Of a stretch of 64,000 bases of DNA, positions 22,940-36,698 are shown piece after piece. Source of the DNA: Drosophila persimilis (taxonomy: Eukaryota; Arthropoda; Insecta; Diptera; Drosophilidae); NCBI RefSeq assembly GCF_003286085.1, contig NW_020825298.1, positions 8,308,001 through 8,372,000 on the forward strand, given 5' to 3'. The notes under the pieces are model-generated. The model saw nothing but the letters and a program-made list of their open reading frames with translations, had not been told where the DNA came from and made no database searches. Position numbers and translations under genes: made by a program. The first letter of the stretch is position 1; each line of letters opens with the position of its first letter.

Positions 22940-25900
22940 TTCTTAGGGGGCTGGGATCTAGAGAGTGCTCTTGTACGGTAATTTCCTGGGTCAAAGCTAA
23001 GATGTATCTTTGAAGCGTATCATATATTATAGTCCCACAAATAGTGCAGCAACACAATCGAGAGTGGTGATCCTCTGGTCACATTTGTGACTCTATTGCC
23101 TCGACTCTCGCTCCTCCCGAGCTCTTCTCCTGGGCAATCTCTAAACGATTCATTTATGGGTTCTGAATCTAGTCAGATTCTCTAGTGAAACTCCGAGTGC
23201 TAAACTACCCCATGCCCATCATGGGGCTGGCTTTCCATCATTTAACCGACATCAATTTCCATCCGATGGCTGTGCTTTTACAAATCTCTTACAATCCCTC
23301 AATTAGCTCAATTAAGTTGACAAATTCGCAGCCCCTCACACACTCGCTGGCTCTCGCCCTACCCCCCTCCCCTCCCCCAGCAAGGGGGATGTGGATGACA
23401 TCTGACCTCAATGTCGTGGAGCAGCAAAAAGTTACTTTTTGGCCTTTTATAGTGGACCCTTTGGCAGGGCAGGGGCCGCTGGCACTTTTCGATTGGCCGA
23501 AAAATGGAAATTGTGTAAGCATTTTGGAGAGCATGAAATATTCATAGGCTGAAAATTAAAATTTCATAAGGTAAATGAAACAAGGGAAAGACATTTAACG
23601 TTCTCCATTCAAATTTTAATAAACTCAATTATGCAACAATTCTGTCGCTCCCCCTTCCCCTGGCCACGCCCCTGACCAAGGCTTGACAACATTTTGCGGC
23701 AAATGTATGCACAAAGAGAGAGAGGGGGAAAGTGGAAATCAATTTCTCTTTTCCATGCACTTTGCTGATTTCAATTAAAAAAGCGGACAACTGAAGTTGT
23801 TTTCCCTGATCCTGTCCTGCTCCTGTCCCGCCTCGGCATCCTGCCAGCCCGCAGTCCAATCAAAGTGTCAAAAAAGTTAATGCCGTCGGCTCTGGCCCTG
23901 GCCCTGGCCCCAACCCTTTTGTGTGGATCTCGACTCGATGGCCACTTAAGCTGCCACATGAAATATAAAATGAAACAAAAATCAACCGAGCGAGGAATGA
24001 GGAATGACTGCGACTGCGACTGCAGCTCCAACTGTCATCAGGCCACTAGATGTCTACTTGTTACAGGTACCCTTCAAACGAGAAAGGGTCCAGCGACTTG
24101 CGGAAGATCTTTGCCTTCAAGAGGAGCCTCCTTCCGACCTACAGAACTCTGCAGAACTCTTCGAGATTTGTCCTGTTTTACAGATTCCCTACTTTGATAT
24201 ATTCCCTCATCTGTCTCCTATAGAAAAGATCTTCAGGACTACCTATAAGTTGGGCCTCCCCATCGCATGCCTTCCTTCTTTGAGCGGCAGCCATTTTGTG
24301 ATAAATTTTACAAAATTTCCGAGTGTTGTTTCCTGTTTAGCACCACTTCAGTGATTATATGAGTGCTGTGTTGTGACCACCATCCGATTGTCACACACTC
24401 CAGCCCCAGCTCCTGCCCCAGCTCCGGCTCTCGACTCGATTCAGACTTTCCAACTTTTGTTTTCGATTTCAACGTGCCAGCCCAGCGCCACGCCCACTCT
24501 ACGCCTAGCTTTTCCCCTTATTTTGCATAAATTGTTAGATGTCGTCGTCGTCGTCCTTGGCAGCCAGGAATCAAAAAATGAAACAAAAGATGTCGGCCTG
24601 ACGGGGGAAGGAGGAAGGAAAACCACGTCTCTGTTATTGCTGGAAAAATTTTTATTTATCTTATAATTATGTAAATGAGTGTGGCAGAAAGAGGGACAGA
24701 GAGAGAGCAATGTGTGTGTGTGTGTTGACAAGCAAAAGTTCTGCTTTCCCACAAAATGTTGTTTTGCATATTTTCACGATGGCTCTCGGGCTTGTGTCAA
24801 AAGGGGCGTACACCGGGACACGCCCAGTCTCTGAGTTTGAGGAAATTTTTTTGCTTATGTTTTCGGGAATTTTTCTTCGAACAAAGAGTCAAAGATCGCC
24901 GAAGAATCTACAAATCAATCAGGGGAGGACTTTGCCTCTTTTCCAAGAAAACCGAAGAAAAGGCAAAAAGAACAGAGTCCGTGATTCAATCAGGGATGGC
25001 CCCCCAAAGCCCTCCCCCCTCTCAGCTACGCCTCTGCTATACGTTTGGGGCTTCTGTTTGGTTGACCCCAAAAGAGAAAAAAAAACAGAATTCTTTCTGG
25101 CTTTTCCGTTGATTTCCTTCAATTAACCGAATTTCAATTACTCCGCCAACAATCCGGAATTGTGGCTCGGTCTCATGCATATGCATTAGCAGATTAATTA
25201 GGACGGAAAAAGATGCCTGCTTCCGTCGAATCTGATTAGCCGGCAGGCCGGTCAAGGCTTTTGTCATTCCTCTCTCATTAACGACGAGTCGAGGGCCAGG
25301 AGGAAAGTCATTCAAATGGAATTTCAAATGCAAATGCGACAACAACAACAAACAAGAGGCAAAAACCAAAGAAAAACCTATCGAGAAAACAGATGCACAG
25401 ATACAGAGATACGAAAAATGACAAAGTCATTGGGGAAATCCAGTGGCACTCCCACTTCCAGGATATTTGTTCAATATGTGCAAAATGTTTGAAATCTCTG
25501 TCCTCCGTCCTCTGTTTCTCTGTTTCCCTGTCTAATATTTTGTGAGGTTGAGCTTCCTATTTGCTTGCAATTTTCCTTTTCTTCCACCGATTTTCCCCAC
25601 TACTAAAGCTCCTTTTCTGCCTCCGCATTTTCTCGGTTTGATTTTTCTTTAAATTAGGAGCCAACTCAATCCCCCTCCCCCTCCTGCACACACACACAAA
25701 AACTTGTGACATGTCGTGTTTATGGGATTTTGTTACTTTTTTTTTTTGCTTTCTCGGTCCAGTTTCCAGGTTCTTACTCTTTTGGGTCCTCCCCTGCTCG
25801 GCTTTCAATTTATTTTGTATTTCCTTGTGAAATAAGATATTTATTTGCTGCTTAGTTTCCTTTCGGGCTTCCTGGCTTTCAGCCTTTCGGTTCGGTTCTC

Positions 25901-28900
25901 TTTTCTGCATTAAAGTCAATTGTTGGTCCGTTGGAGAGCTTAGGCCTAGGCTTCCATTTTTTTCTTGCGAGGGTACTTCCAATGAGGCAGAGAAGCCCAA
26001 GAGGGAAATGCTACTTTTTGGGAATTAAAAGTGAAAAAGTGACATGATAAGAGCCCTGCCCATGGCTTTTGTTATCAGCAAAAGAAGACTCACAAAAGTG
26101 GGTAGATCTTTGGAATATTATAGGGCTTAAGGGCCTGCAGAAAGTAGGTTCTTAAGCCGACTATTCCTTGTAGAACTGCTTATTATTCTCTAAGAAATTA
26201 ATTTAAGATATAATCATTTAATTTTGAGTCTTGTAGCGACCTGCAGGCCCCTGTCCATCCATTGGCAACCATCCCGCCAAGGCCTTACTTTAAAATTCCC
26301 TTTTTTTCGAAGCACAAAAATTGTAAATTAAATCCAAATTTTATTCCAGCCAAAAAAGTGCCCCCCCTCTCCATATTTCTTTCATATTTCAGTTGCAGTT
26401 TCATTGCTTTTTCATTCAGCGCCAGGCCCTGGCAGGACTCTTGTTACAAATGCAATAATTTCTCGGCTACAATCCGCGTGGCTCCAAATAATTATCGCTT
26501 AATGATGTGAAATGGCAATACAGCGACGAGGACTCTGCATAAATTGTGATGCATTTTTTTTTGGCACTGCCACTGGCACTGGCACTGGTTTGGCACTGAC
26601 TCGTCTGAAATCTCAGTTCAACGAACCCCCCCCCTCCAGAAACCGAGACCGAAACCGAATTGCATATGGCAATGTTTTAATGTACACATACTTGTATTTA
26701 TGGCACAGCCTCTGGCCAAAATGGAATCAAATTGAAATGGTTTTGCACATAAATTAAATTGCTCAAGTCGGGGGAAAGATGATTCCATCAGAGGGGGGGG
26801 ACCAGAGCAGAGCAGAGCAGAGCAGACAATTGTTTGGCTATAATTGAAATGTGATTTATATGGCATTTATTTAAAGTGCAGTGGACAGTGGGCAGTGGGC
26901 GTGGCCGTGGGGCAGTGCGGTTGCAAGAAAAAACCCAATTAGAGCCCTAATTAATTTATTTGCCCAACAAGCCATGTTTGCCCGCAAACTCATTAACTTG
27001 TCACATGTAATCAGTGCCGTCCAGTGGCTGCTGCAGTCGCATTCCCCCCCCAAAAAAAACGGAAGGGAGGGGGGGAGCTAGGAGTCCTAAAAACTGCAAA
27101 AACTGAAAAACTAAAATTGAAACTAACTGACCAGCAATGCAGCCAGTCGGGAGTGTCGCAGGACATGGAGGGAGCTGGCAGTCGCAGGACAGAGGCCACG
27201 GAGGACATGGAACATCGACATGGACATGGACATGGGGACCCTGAGCAAACTTTGCAACGTTGCTGGCGCTCTCAACTTTTAAGTGAGTGACTTATTTTTT
27301 GTGCTCCCCTCTGCCCGGCACGCAGTGGGTGACGATGAGTGGGCGGCGGCAGGGAGGGGAGTCCTTAGAGATGCGAAACTTTTAAATCGATGCTCGGGCA
27401 AAGTGGCTTCGTCATCGACAACACAAACACCAGGCCTCAAACTCGATTGAGGCCCCCCCATCTCCCACTTTTGAGCAGAAAATTCGAGCAAATTCCTCTT
27501 CATTTGGCATTATAATTAAAAATCTGCAAGTTTTCAGTGACGTCGCATAAGTAGTGCCACTGTTAGTGGCAGTGGCACTGCCTGTGGCCCTAATGCCTCT
27601 CTGATGGCAACTGACACGTGTAAGCGGTGGTTCAGAGGCGCAGAGAAGCTCACAGAGAAAAGATTGCCCTGTCATCGACATCGAGAGTTCATCATCATCA
27701 GCATCAGGCGCTGCAGCAGGTGGGCAGGTGGCATGGGGCAGGTGGCACGGGGCAGGTGGGAGTAGCCGCATCATCGGTGCCCAGCGTCGTATGACCACAA
27801 AATTTAACCCCGTCCATGGATAATTTTGTCAAAATGCAACGATTCGATATTGAAAGCGTGCCCGTAGAGGGGGGGGCGGGGGGCACAGTCGTGTGGCAAG
27901 TGCCTGTCTGCCTCTGCCTCTGTCTCTGTCTCTGTGTGCGTTCGTTTGTTTGTGTGCGCTGCATATTGATGGCGTGATTTGCATTTGAATATGCGGCCAG
28001 CATGGCGTCGTCCTGTCCTGCATCCTCTCTTTGGTGTCCTCCCTCCTCCTGTCCGTGCCACTGGAGGCATGTCCGTGGTGGTAGTCTTCTTCTGCTTATT
28101 GTTCTTGTTGTTGTGGCTGTTGTGCATATTGCGCTTCGCAATTTTCACACGTTGATAAACTTGTTTCAATGCTGAACAGTCCCACCCGCCCACGCCCGCT
28201 ACACCAAAAGAAAACCCACAAAAATCCACGAGGATTGTGCGATGGCTCCTGGAAATTCCCCCCGAAAATTGCCCATTTTCTTGGAGTGTAACACAAGCAG
28301 CAACAAATGTGGCAGCCGCTGTTGTTGTTGCACATGCTTGCCTCGCTTATTGCTGTCTGTCCGCCACATCATCATTGGCATACTGCATCCAGCCTCGTCC
28401 TTTCGTTGCACGAAATTTGTTTTTTAAGCAAATGCGTTTAATTGCCAGAGAAAAAGTCCTGGCTGGTCGACAGGTAAGTCCTTTGTTGTTCCCATCGAAG
28501 TATTGTTGCATAATTTTGGTCCCTTGCTCGTTGGCACCGTGGCAGCTCTGGTTCCGTGTCCGACATCCTGGCTATGGAGCCTCGTCCTGGTCCTGCTTCT
28601 GGTCCTGTTTCTGCTGCGCCTAATTGCATTGCTTTGTTGTTGTTTCTGTGCATTATTGGCGCCGCATGCTTATTGCCTTTCCTCTCTCCCCCTCTCCTTC
28701 TGTGATGGCGAATTTTTCCATTGGTGGCAAGCGCGGAAGTTGCAGCATTGATTGGAAATTGCCAAAATTGGAAAACGCCGATCGAAACAGCGCGATTATT
28801 GCACAAACATCGTTAATGCGTCTAATTGTTGATATTGGAGGCCAAGAGAACGGCAAATACGAGTCCGTTTGTGTCAGCGCTGTTGGTTTTTGGCTCATTA

Positions 28901-31601
28901 TTCAGAACGACAAAATGGGTGGCATTGGGGGAAACTGCAGGGGACTTAAACAACATTTTCGTATGTTAGAGGTTATTGTTTTTGCCACCAAAAGGCCGCA
29001 CGAAATACTCTTAATAATGGTAGTCTTTGCAGGTGTGCTTTGAGTCCAGTGTGCCTCTTGGAAAACCATCATCTCGATCACTATAGTGGTGGCACTTACT
29101 CCCAAGAGGGAGGCGGCGATGAGCCCCTTCTAATGGCACCTACGGCCTGCATACCCCATGTGTTAATAGATAGATCTATGTATAGGATTCTAAAGGTCAA
29201 ACCGCTCATAGCTCTAGGTGTCCTTTCTCTCTAGTGGCCTCCTTCGAGGCCATGGGGTGACCTGTGGCTGTTTCTTTACTGCGGGTTTGTTGTCCTCCTT
29301 CAAGAGGACTCTATTTTGTTTGTTTGAACCACCGACAAAGCTTCCTTCTTCATTGAAAATATTCTTTCCTCCACAACAATTTCTGCAAAACAAACCGAAG
29401 GAGCTCCCTCCCCACCCAATTAAGCTGGCAAATCCCCTTACTCTTTCCATCGATTGAAAATTTCCTGCCGCTTGGATGTCTTTATTTTTGAGCTAAAGTT
29501 TTCCTTTCATTTCACCTAACGACTTGGCCATTAAGTCATTACGATTCATCAGCTCCCAATCAGAGTTCACAAAAGACTAGCGTACCCGTGCCCAAGCCCA
29601 CTGCAGGGCAGGAGGACCCCTGCTGAGTGCACCATTGTCTGATGGGGACAATTCATCAGGTCGTTTTGGGCCATTTCGGGGTAGCCACCCCGCCGTGCCT
29701 TTCTGCGCGGGCCCGCAGGTGTGGTGCTCAATAAACAGCATAATGGCTATCGGTGACCGCAGGGTACGTGGCGCTGGCGGTGGCGGTGGCGAGGGTCAAA
29801 GGTCGCCAGGGCGGCCAGCTGGGTGCCATAACTCATGACTCAAGAAATTACGCAGCCGAGGCAATAAAAAAAGTTTGCTTTTTCGACTGGGCAAAAGATG
29901 GGCCAAGAACCTCCATTATCATTGGGCATATTAAAACTTTTGATGTTGCTCAAATTATTTCTGGAAATTGATGCCCAAGGATTAACTTTACCCAGAGACA
30001 CGCCACGACAGGGCACGACAGGACAGGACAGGACAGCGTACAGAAAAAGTTAAAGAAATATATAATAAAGGACATATCCATCCCCGATCCGGGCCCCAGC
30101 CCCAGCCCGAGGAGCGGCCACATCAAACAACTGTGGAGCACACCGCTGGGACCAGCAGTCCTGGTGGGAGTCCTCCTCCGCAACACCTCTACGACTACGT
30201 GCGGCTTCTGCTGCGGCTGATGATGATGATGATGAGCGATGATGATGAATTCCTTTGCCTTCCCGCCACCCGCCACTCGCTTCTCTGCGGTTTGTGTGGT
30301 TTTCGGCGATAAATTTACTGCCCAGGAAAACGCTTTTTGCGTTCACTTTCATGTTACCATTTTACGTACTCGCATAGTTCCCGAGTCCCCAGACTACGGC
30401 CCGACTGGGGGGCGGGGGGAGACACGCCACTACTCATCAGCTCCAAGCAATTCGCGTAACTTTTTCCCCCGAAAGAAAAGCAAGAGAAAAAAAAGGCAAC
30501 AGAAACGAGAAACGAGAAAGCTGTAAAGAGAAGTTGCCCGGCAAAGGCAAAGGCAGAGCCAAAGGCCGAGAGTCATTCACATTACAAAGAAGTTTTCATT
30601 TCCCAACGCCGCCGCAGGACATTATTTCTTCGACGTGCCACACCCCCCTGGATACCCAGCCCTCCTCACGCGTCCTCCTTCCCTATTTAGGAGAACTCAT
30701 GGCCTGTCAGGCCTTTGCCATGAATATGTCTCCATCTTTGCTCTGCGTTTTTTTATGCTCCTTTTTTCGCTTTGTGTGGACTTTTCTTTTGCTCGTTTTG
30801 TTGCCGTTTCTGTTCCCTTTTAAATGCTTTTTGTTGCAGTTGTCACAAAACTTTGCGATAAACTTGTGATAAAACTTATGACAGGTGTCTGTAGTATCTC
30901 TCTGCGGACCCCTGCCATCGCTTTTCTGGAAGCTCTCTTTCTGGAATATGCAATTATTCATTTCAGAGCAACTAATGATGCAATTAGATGGGGGCCAAAG
31001 CAGGGGGTGGGGTGGGGGGAGGAAGTGCTGCCAACTTCTGATCTACCAAGAAGGAATGCCCAGATAATAGAGCTCATTTGGCTGTCCAGCAAAGGTGCAA
31101 ATTAAAAGGGTGTCAGAGATGAAGTTGGTCTGAATAATTTAATCTATGGAATCCCCACACCTCTCTCCCTTCTGCCGCCTTTCCTCATGCCAAATGGCTC
31201 TTTCTTTTACGATTATCCCACGACAATTATCAAATCCCTTTGATATCCCTTCGCATATGTTTTCGCATTCGCCTTTTATGGCATTGCTCGGCTCTTAATC
31301 TTCTTGCCAGGGCTATCATACTCGTATTCATTCATTTATTCCTTTGTTCATTCGTTCTGGCCGCTTGGCTGCTGGGGCCATTTTTTTATTGCACTTTTTC
31401 CTCTCTTATGGCTGCGATTCTTCTTTTGGCTTGTGTGTTCCCTTCCGATCTGTTTTTATGGCGCCCTGCCACGCCCCGCACTTGAGTTGGGGCCCCCGCC
31501 CAGGAGTCGGCTCCCTTCGTTACGAGGTGCTAAATCAAGTTAACGTTTAAGTGGCCGTTTAGTGCCTATGCCGGGCTCTCCACTCCACCATTATCAGTGC
31601 C

Positions 31602-31635
31602 TGTATCTGTATCTGTATCTGTATCTGTATCTGTA
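31602..31635. repeat. TGTATC hexamer microsatellite
   Basis: Five to six perfect copies. The same hexamer recurs in short runs near 49356, 56491, 56525 and 63877. Confidence 0.9.
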
Positions 31636-32290
31636 GCCTTGTTTGATCCTCCGCCTGTTCTCCGCTGCATCCCCCCATCCTTCAGTCCCGTCCCCTCGTC
31701 CCTTTATTATTATTTCTGCCTTTTGTCATAAAGAGTTTTTCTTTTAGCGTTTCGCCTTTCGGTGCTTTTTATTGACTGTAAAGTTTATATTTTATTTATT
31801 TTATTTTTTTAATATTTTCTTTATGCCCCTCCCCCCCATCCACCCATCCATCCTTTGGCGTTCTATTACCACCCACTGCTTGTAATTGTTTTTTAAACAA
31901 AGTTTATAACTTTTTTCTCTTTCTTTCAGCCTCGTCATCATCATTGTTGTTGTTGTTGTTGTTGTTGTTGCTGTTTTCTTTTCTTTTTGAGCTTTTCCTT
32001 GGTTTGTTTTTCCGTTTTGTGTGCATTTTAATTTGCTTGTCTGCCTTTTAATGGCAGTTGTTATGCAATTTTTGCCGCTAGAACAGACTCCAAAAGGCAA
32101 AAGTGCAATTCCTTTTCCCTCCTTTGCCACCCCTTTTCCACCCCCTCTACCCGTTTTGTAATATTTCTTGCTACTTTTATTGCGAGCAAAATGGCAAATA
32201 ACTAATTAAAAATATGTTTCTTGCATGAATGATGGGGATGGGGGCTGCTACTGTCATTAAAGTTCGACCGTACAAAAGGAGGAGGCAGGA

Positions 32291-32379
32291 ATCCTTATAA
32301 AGAATATTCCACTAGGCCTAAAGATTCGTGCCTCCCACTAGCTACGTCCGATCCTTATAAACAATACTCCACTAGGCCT
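32291..32379 (+). repeat. Short direct repeat, 29-nt copies 60 bp apart
   Basis: The 29 nt at 32291-32319 recur at 32351-32379 with two mismatches. Both contain ATCCTTATAAA and CCACTAGGCCT. This is a local duplication without an evident function. Confidence 0.8.
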
Positions 32380-35300
32380 CTTTTTCCAGGTCTTTTCCTC
32401 ATCCCAAATTGGCATCAATTCCTTCCCGATTCCCGCACTTCCTGCAGACTTCCATTGTATTATTTCCCCCTCACACATTCGATGGTTTCCGCCCCTCTCA
32501 AGGTCATCTTTTTGGGGACTTTTACAGCTGAAAATCAGGGCAAGTAGATGCCGCAACGGCCACGTCCTTCAGGCTTCAGGCCGTCAGGCCTTCAGCCATT
32601 TGTAATTTTCAATTTCAATTCCAGTGCCTCTCTCGCGTACTTGTATGTACATTTCAATTGCATTTACGTAATCAACGAACACGCACCCCATCTGTGCCGG
32701 GGCAGGGGGGAAGTCCCGCTTTTCCAGGCATTCCATTATTGATGCTCTGCCTCGCTCCACGCCCCTCGCTCCCTCGCTCCCTCGCCCCCTCGCTCCTTGT
32801 CGTCGTCGTCGTTGCTGTGCCACTTGCTTGGGCTTGTGGCTGTTGCTACTGTGTGTGTGTGTGTGTTTTTTTTTTGTTTGTTTGCCGAGTTGAATGAACA
32901 TATTTCGCCTTGACATACATTGCATTGTTAGCAAACAAGAGTGTCAGAACAGATGGGGGCCATGCCCAACCCAGGCCCCGCCCACTTGAATGTGCAGCCA
33001 CAGAGATTCCGCCTGCTTCTTCGGCGGGCTTCAGGGGCTCGACATGTGCCCCATGTGGATGTCCATGGGTGTGCGCGCCTAGTTTTTGTTCAAACAACAC
33101 GAAGCTTGTACAAGAAAACCAACAGCGGCTACATCACCAGCAACGACAGCAACAATAATGACATTCTGACTGACTGACAGACAGACAAGAGTAACAAGAA
33201 CACAAGCCCATAAGACAGTTGGACAGAAGCTGTAAGAGATAGAGGGGGGGGGGGCTTGAGGAGAAACTTTATTGCCAACAATAGCAACATCAAACAGCAG
33301 GAGAAAACGCGGCCATCTGCCCATGATCGAAGCAGTGGATACTCTAGAAGATCAATCGCAGATGTGGAGATGGTTCATGAGAGAGAGGGAAGCCATTCTG
33401 TACTAAATAGAAGAGAATTGTAGCTTATAATGACTTGAATGTGCTGCAGTCTCTGCCTGTAGCCTGCCTGGAGATACCCCTTTTATGAGGGCATTGGAAC
33501 TTCGATTTGAACATCTAGAACAAGGTCTACTCGTACCAAGCCTTGTTCGCCAACTTTCTGCATTGCTTGTTTGCTTAGGCTTCTGTTCCTTCTGCTCCTT
33601 GTGGTCCTTCTGGTCCTTCTGCTGCTCTTGCTGCAGTTGCACCGACAACAGACAGCCGACACTGAAGTCTGGTCAACAAATACTTAACATTACAATCCTC
33701 AGTATTTACTCGAACTTGTTGCAATTTGTTGTTACTGCAATTAAGATGCCAGGCGAAAATAGTGGAACAAGACAGACAGCCACAGTGATTGTGTGAATCA
33801 AGTGGATTGGGGGCCTTGGATTGTAATATATTAATCTAAGGATTTCTCCTATCGGAAAGGGAGAGAGTAGCGATTCCTAGGGCTCAACATTGTGGAGCAA
33901 AATGCAGAATCTCGCGGTCTATATGACCATGTCGATGGAAGAAACGCTCGGAAGAGCTATATATATAGACTCAGCAGGGTCTAGTGCTTTGCAGATGATA
34001 GAGGCATCACGGGACACGCCTCTAGACTGTCAATCCCGATAATTACTTCTGGAGAAGTTGCCGGGACTTCCCCACTTCTTCTGCCAATGTCCAGCCCAGA
34101 CTTCGGCCCCTTTCCTCAGGGACATTTCAGACCCTTCCATAATCAAGCCAGGGACTGCCCTTAAACTGCAATAAGTTCCACACCAGGGCTTAGGCAATGA
34201 AGTCCAGGAAGCTGTGGGAAGGATCGTTCCTCTGCCCAATCTATTAATCGACTTCAAAGACGTTTCCACTGGTAGTGGAATCCAAATCAAAATTGAAATT
34301 CTTGAGTTGATTTCCCCTTCAATCTACTCGTATTTACACACACAGCCAATGGATCATTAACTGCTTGCAAATTGGCTAGAAATAAAATCTCAAATAAATT
34401 TGTAAAGTCTCCCAAAGCAGCCATGGACTGGGGAATAAATTTGCTGCCTGAAAAACACACACACACACATCGTATTCGTATTCGTAGGATATATAAAGGA
34501 TATTGGTGTTACGGTCAATTGCAGAAACCAATCAACTTTGAAGGTTCTTTATGGGCAAAGGGCTTATGCCTGAATGGAGATGCAGTCCACACACACAGAG
34601 AGAGAGAGAGAGGGAGAGAGAGAGTCTATGTGGTGCCACAGAGAAAGAGAGAGAGGGAGAAAGAGCTTGACTGACAGCTGCACTCATTGAGGCAATTTGC
34701 TTAAGTTACAAATTGAAATATTTGCATTTTATCTTAGAAATGCAAATTCCCCCGCACCCCGCACCCTACACCGCCCCCACGTACGGGCTGTACGGGTATC
34801 TGTGCAAACAATGCCAAACAAATTGGCTATTCAAATCCGCAGACGCCGCACCGAGTCTCCACACGAGTTGGAGGCTCTCTAAGATGTGCCCCGACAGGAG
34901 GCACAAGGCGGCAGGGGGCGGGTGGCGGTTGGGCGATGCACAGCGGCTGGTTGGGGTTACAATTTATGCGTTTGGCCCCCGGGAACGTTGAATGCAGTTT
35001 GCAATTTTCATGGCCTGCCTCCTTTTTTCTCCTCTTTTTCTCTTTGAGTGGGGTATTCTTCCTTTGATCAGAAGTTGGCGATGCACAAAGGGGACGAAAT
35101 TTAGATCGTCAGAGCAGTATAATCGTGTTAGGAATCCAGTATATGTTGGGATCCACAGAAAGTTTCCCAAAGGACGAGCCTTTTCTTGGTGCCATAGAGT
35201 ATTCCCTGGTTCGTTCTCAGTTTTTGCTGTGGGTTTTTTGCTGTCTCGGCTGCAACTCACTTGGCAGGTCCTTCTGCAAGTTCCTCCTGCCGCTGCTGCA

Positions 35301-36091
35301 ACAAAAAAGCCATTAAGATTACTTTCTACGGCCAGATTTGGGGGTGGCGACGAGCCCGACGAGCCTCATGCAAACGACAGACGGAAGAGCAGCGTCAGAG
35401 GCGGGTCCGAAGCCCTGCTGATGAGATTTTGCCACCCCCCCACCTACGCACTCGTGCACTCCTAGGAGCCGTGGCAGGATGATGCGGCAAGGATGATAGT
35501 GGCAGGGTGGTGGGGTGGTGGGATATGGGATATACAAAAGGCTTGGGGAAAGCCCAGGCTCCAATAAATGCCAAGCGTTCGCCCATAAAGTAAACGATTG
35601 ATGAGGTTAGGAATCTGAACAGCACTTCAACACAATGCCACGCCCACTCTACGCCACACCACACACTGGCTTGGAGCACACTTTGTTGCTTCATTTAACT
35701 GCAATCGTTGCAAATTTTTTACCAGCAAATTGTTCTTACGAGCCAACTGCACGGAAGGAAGGGATACAGCCTCCCAGGAGGCTGTGGAGGAGCACAGCTT
35801 AGGGGAATGCATAGCTGATGTAATTAGGTCGGGTTTTAGGATCGTATCTAATGGATTGCTGGAACATATTACAGTCGGATCAGTCGGTATAGCTGGAATG
35901 AATGGTCGATTGGCGCTTTGAACAGCTGGCTTTCGATCAGTCTTAAAGGATGCATACTTTCGTGTTTGCTGGTCGCCTTTCCACTGGTTTATCCACTGGC
36001 TTTAAGCAAAACTTAGGGCAATACAGCCCTGAAATTTCCGTCCACCTTAAAACCAAAAAATGTCAACATAATTCAAGCCAAAAATTCAAAG

Positions 36092-36618
36092 ATGTCTTCA
36101 CTTATTTTCGTCTATTTGGCCATTTCGCTGGGTTCGGCGTTGGCAGCCGATTTCAATCCGTTTCTCGATCTGGAATGTGTGGATTGCAAGGAGGACTGTG
36201 GTGTACGATCGACCGGAAGCAGCTGCCTCTCCCTTGATCGCCAAAGAGCCCTCAGGACTTTTACTCCGGCAAACGTGACGCGCATGACCTTGGACCATTA
36301 TCATCATCTGCAAAAGTGCATACCCAAGGACGAGGTCATAAGAGGTGCTATGTCGGGGAGGCTGATTGTTGGGCTAGCTAAGTAATCTTTCGCTTTTCAG
36401 AGGAGAAGCCCGATTTCTGCTGTGCCTGGTCGCCGCAGCTGGGCTGCCAATTGATCAAGCGGATCAGTGGCACCCAGAGAACCTGTGATTCCTGCAAGGC
36501 CCTGACCCAGGACTCGCCCGAGATCGAGCTTTGCCCCTGCAAGGCAGCCCATGTAAAGCTGTGCAGTGCTCTCCTCCTCCCCATCCTCATGATGGGTATT
36601 ATCTACCCCTACATTTAG
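36092..36618 (+). CDS. Secreted cysteine-rich protein of unrecognised family, member 1
   Basis: CDS is join(36092..36344, 36401..36618), giving 156 residues. The 56-bp phase-1 intron ends in CGCTTTTCAG. Its donor is weak (G/GTGCTA) but lies exactly where member 2 has a strong donor, which supports it. Residues 1-18 are a signal peptide. The mature part has 13 cysteines in the order CVDCKEDC, SSC, KC, FCC, GC, CDSC and CPCK-x6-C, and NVT is a possible N-glycosylation site. The last 15 or so residues are hydrophobic (ALLLPILMMGIIYPYI). That could be a GPI-anchor signal or a membrane tail, so surface attachment is possible. The stop is only 80 bp before the ATG of member 2. I do not recognise the family and assign no function. 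Confidence 0.85.
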
Positions 36619-36698
36619 GCATCCACACCTGATTGTTCAACAAAGCAGTCCACACACATTTCTCGCTCGAATTGGTGTCAATAAATCTGTCAAAAGTC

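Larger units (their letters stand above)
23012..36091. other. Non-coding stretch, about 13 kb
   Basis: No gene is supported. The sequence is AT-rich with pyrimidine-rich stretches and short repeats: CTGGCC near 23893-23910, GTCGTC near 24541-24555, CAGAG near 26804-26825, ACAGG at 30005-30037, TGTATC at 31602-31635, GTTGTT near 31945-31970, GA runs at 34597-34657 and an 11-G run at 33244-33254. A perfect donor-like CAG/GTAAGT at 28471-28479 on the plus strand has no convincing exon. Confidence 0.5.

Noticed and set aside
25557..26000. 147-residue minus-strand Lys/Gln-rich frame
   Set aside because: It is the translation of pyrimidine-rich plus-strand DNA with no conserved motif, splice signal or start context.
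27553..27579. 10-bp inverted repeat AGTGCCACTG with a 7-nt loop
   Set aside because: It arises from common GTGGCA/TGCCAC simple repeats seen elsewhere in the window. The stem is too short to claim a microRNA.
28449..28473. 25-nt plus-strand micro-exon between GCCAG and GTAAGT
   Set aside because: The donor is perfect, but the acceptor lacks a good pyrimidine tract and no partner exon is visible on the plus strand.
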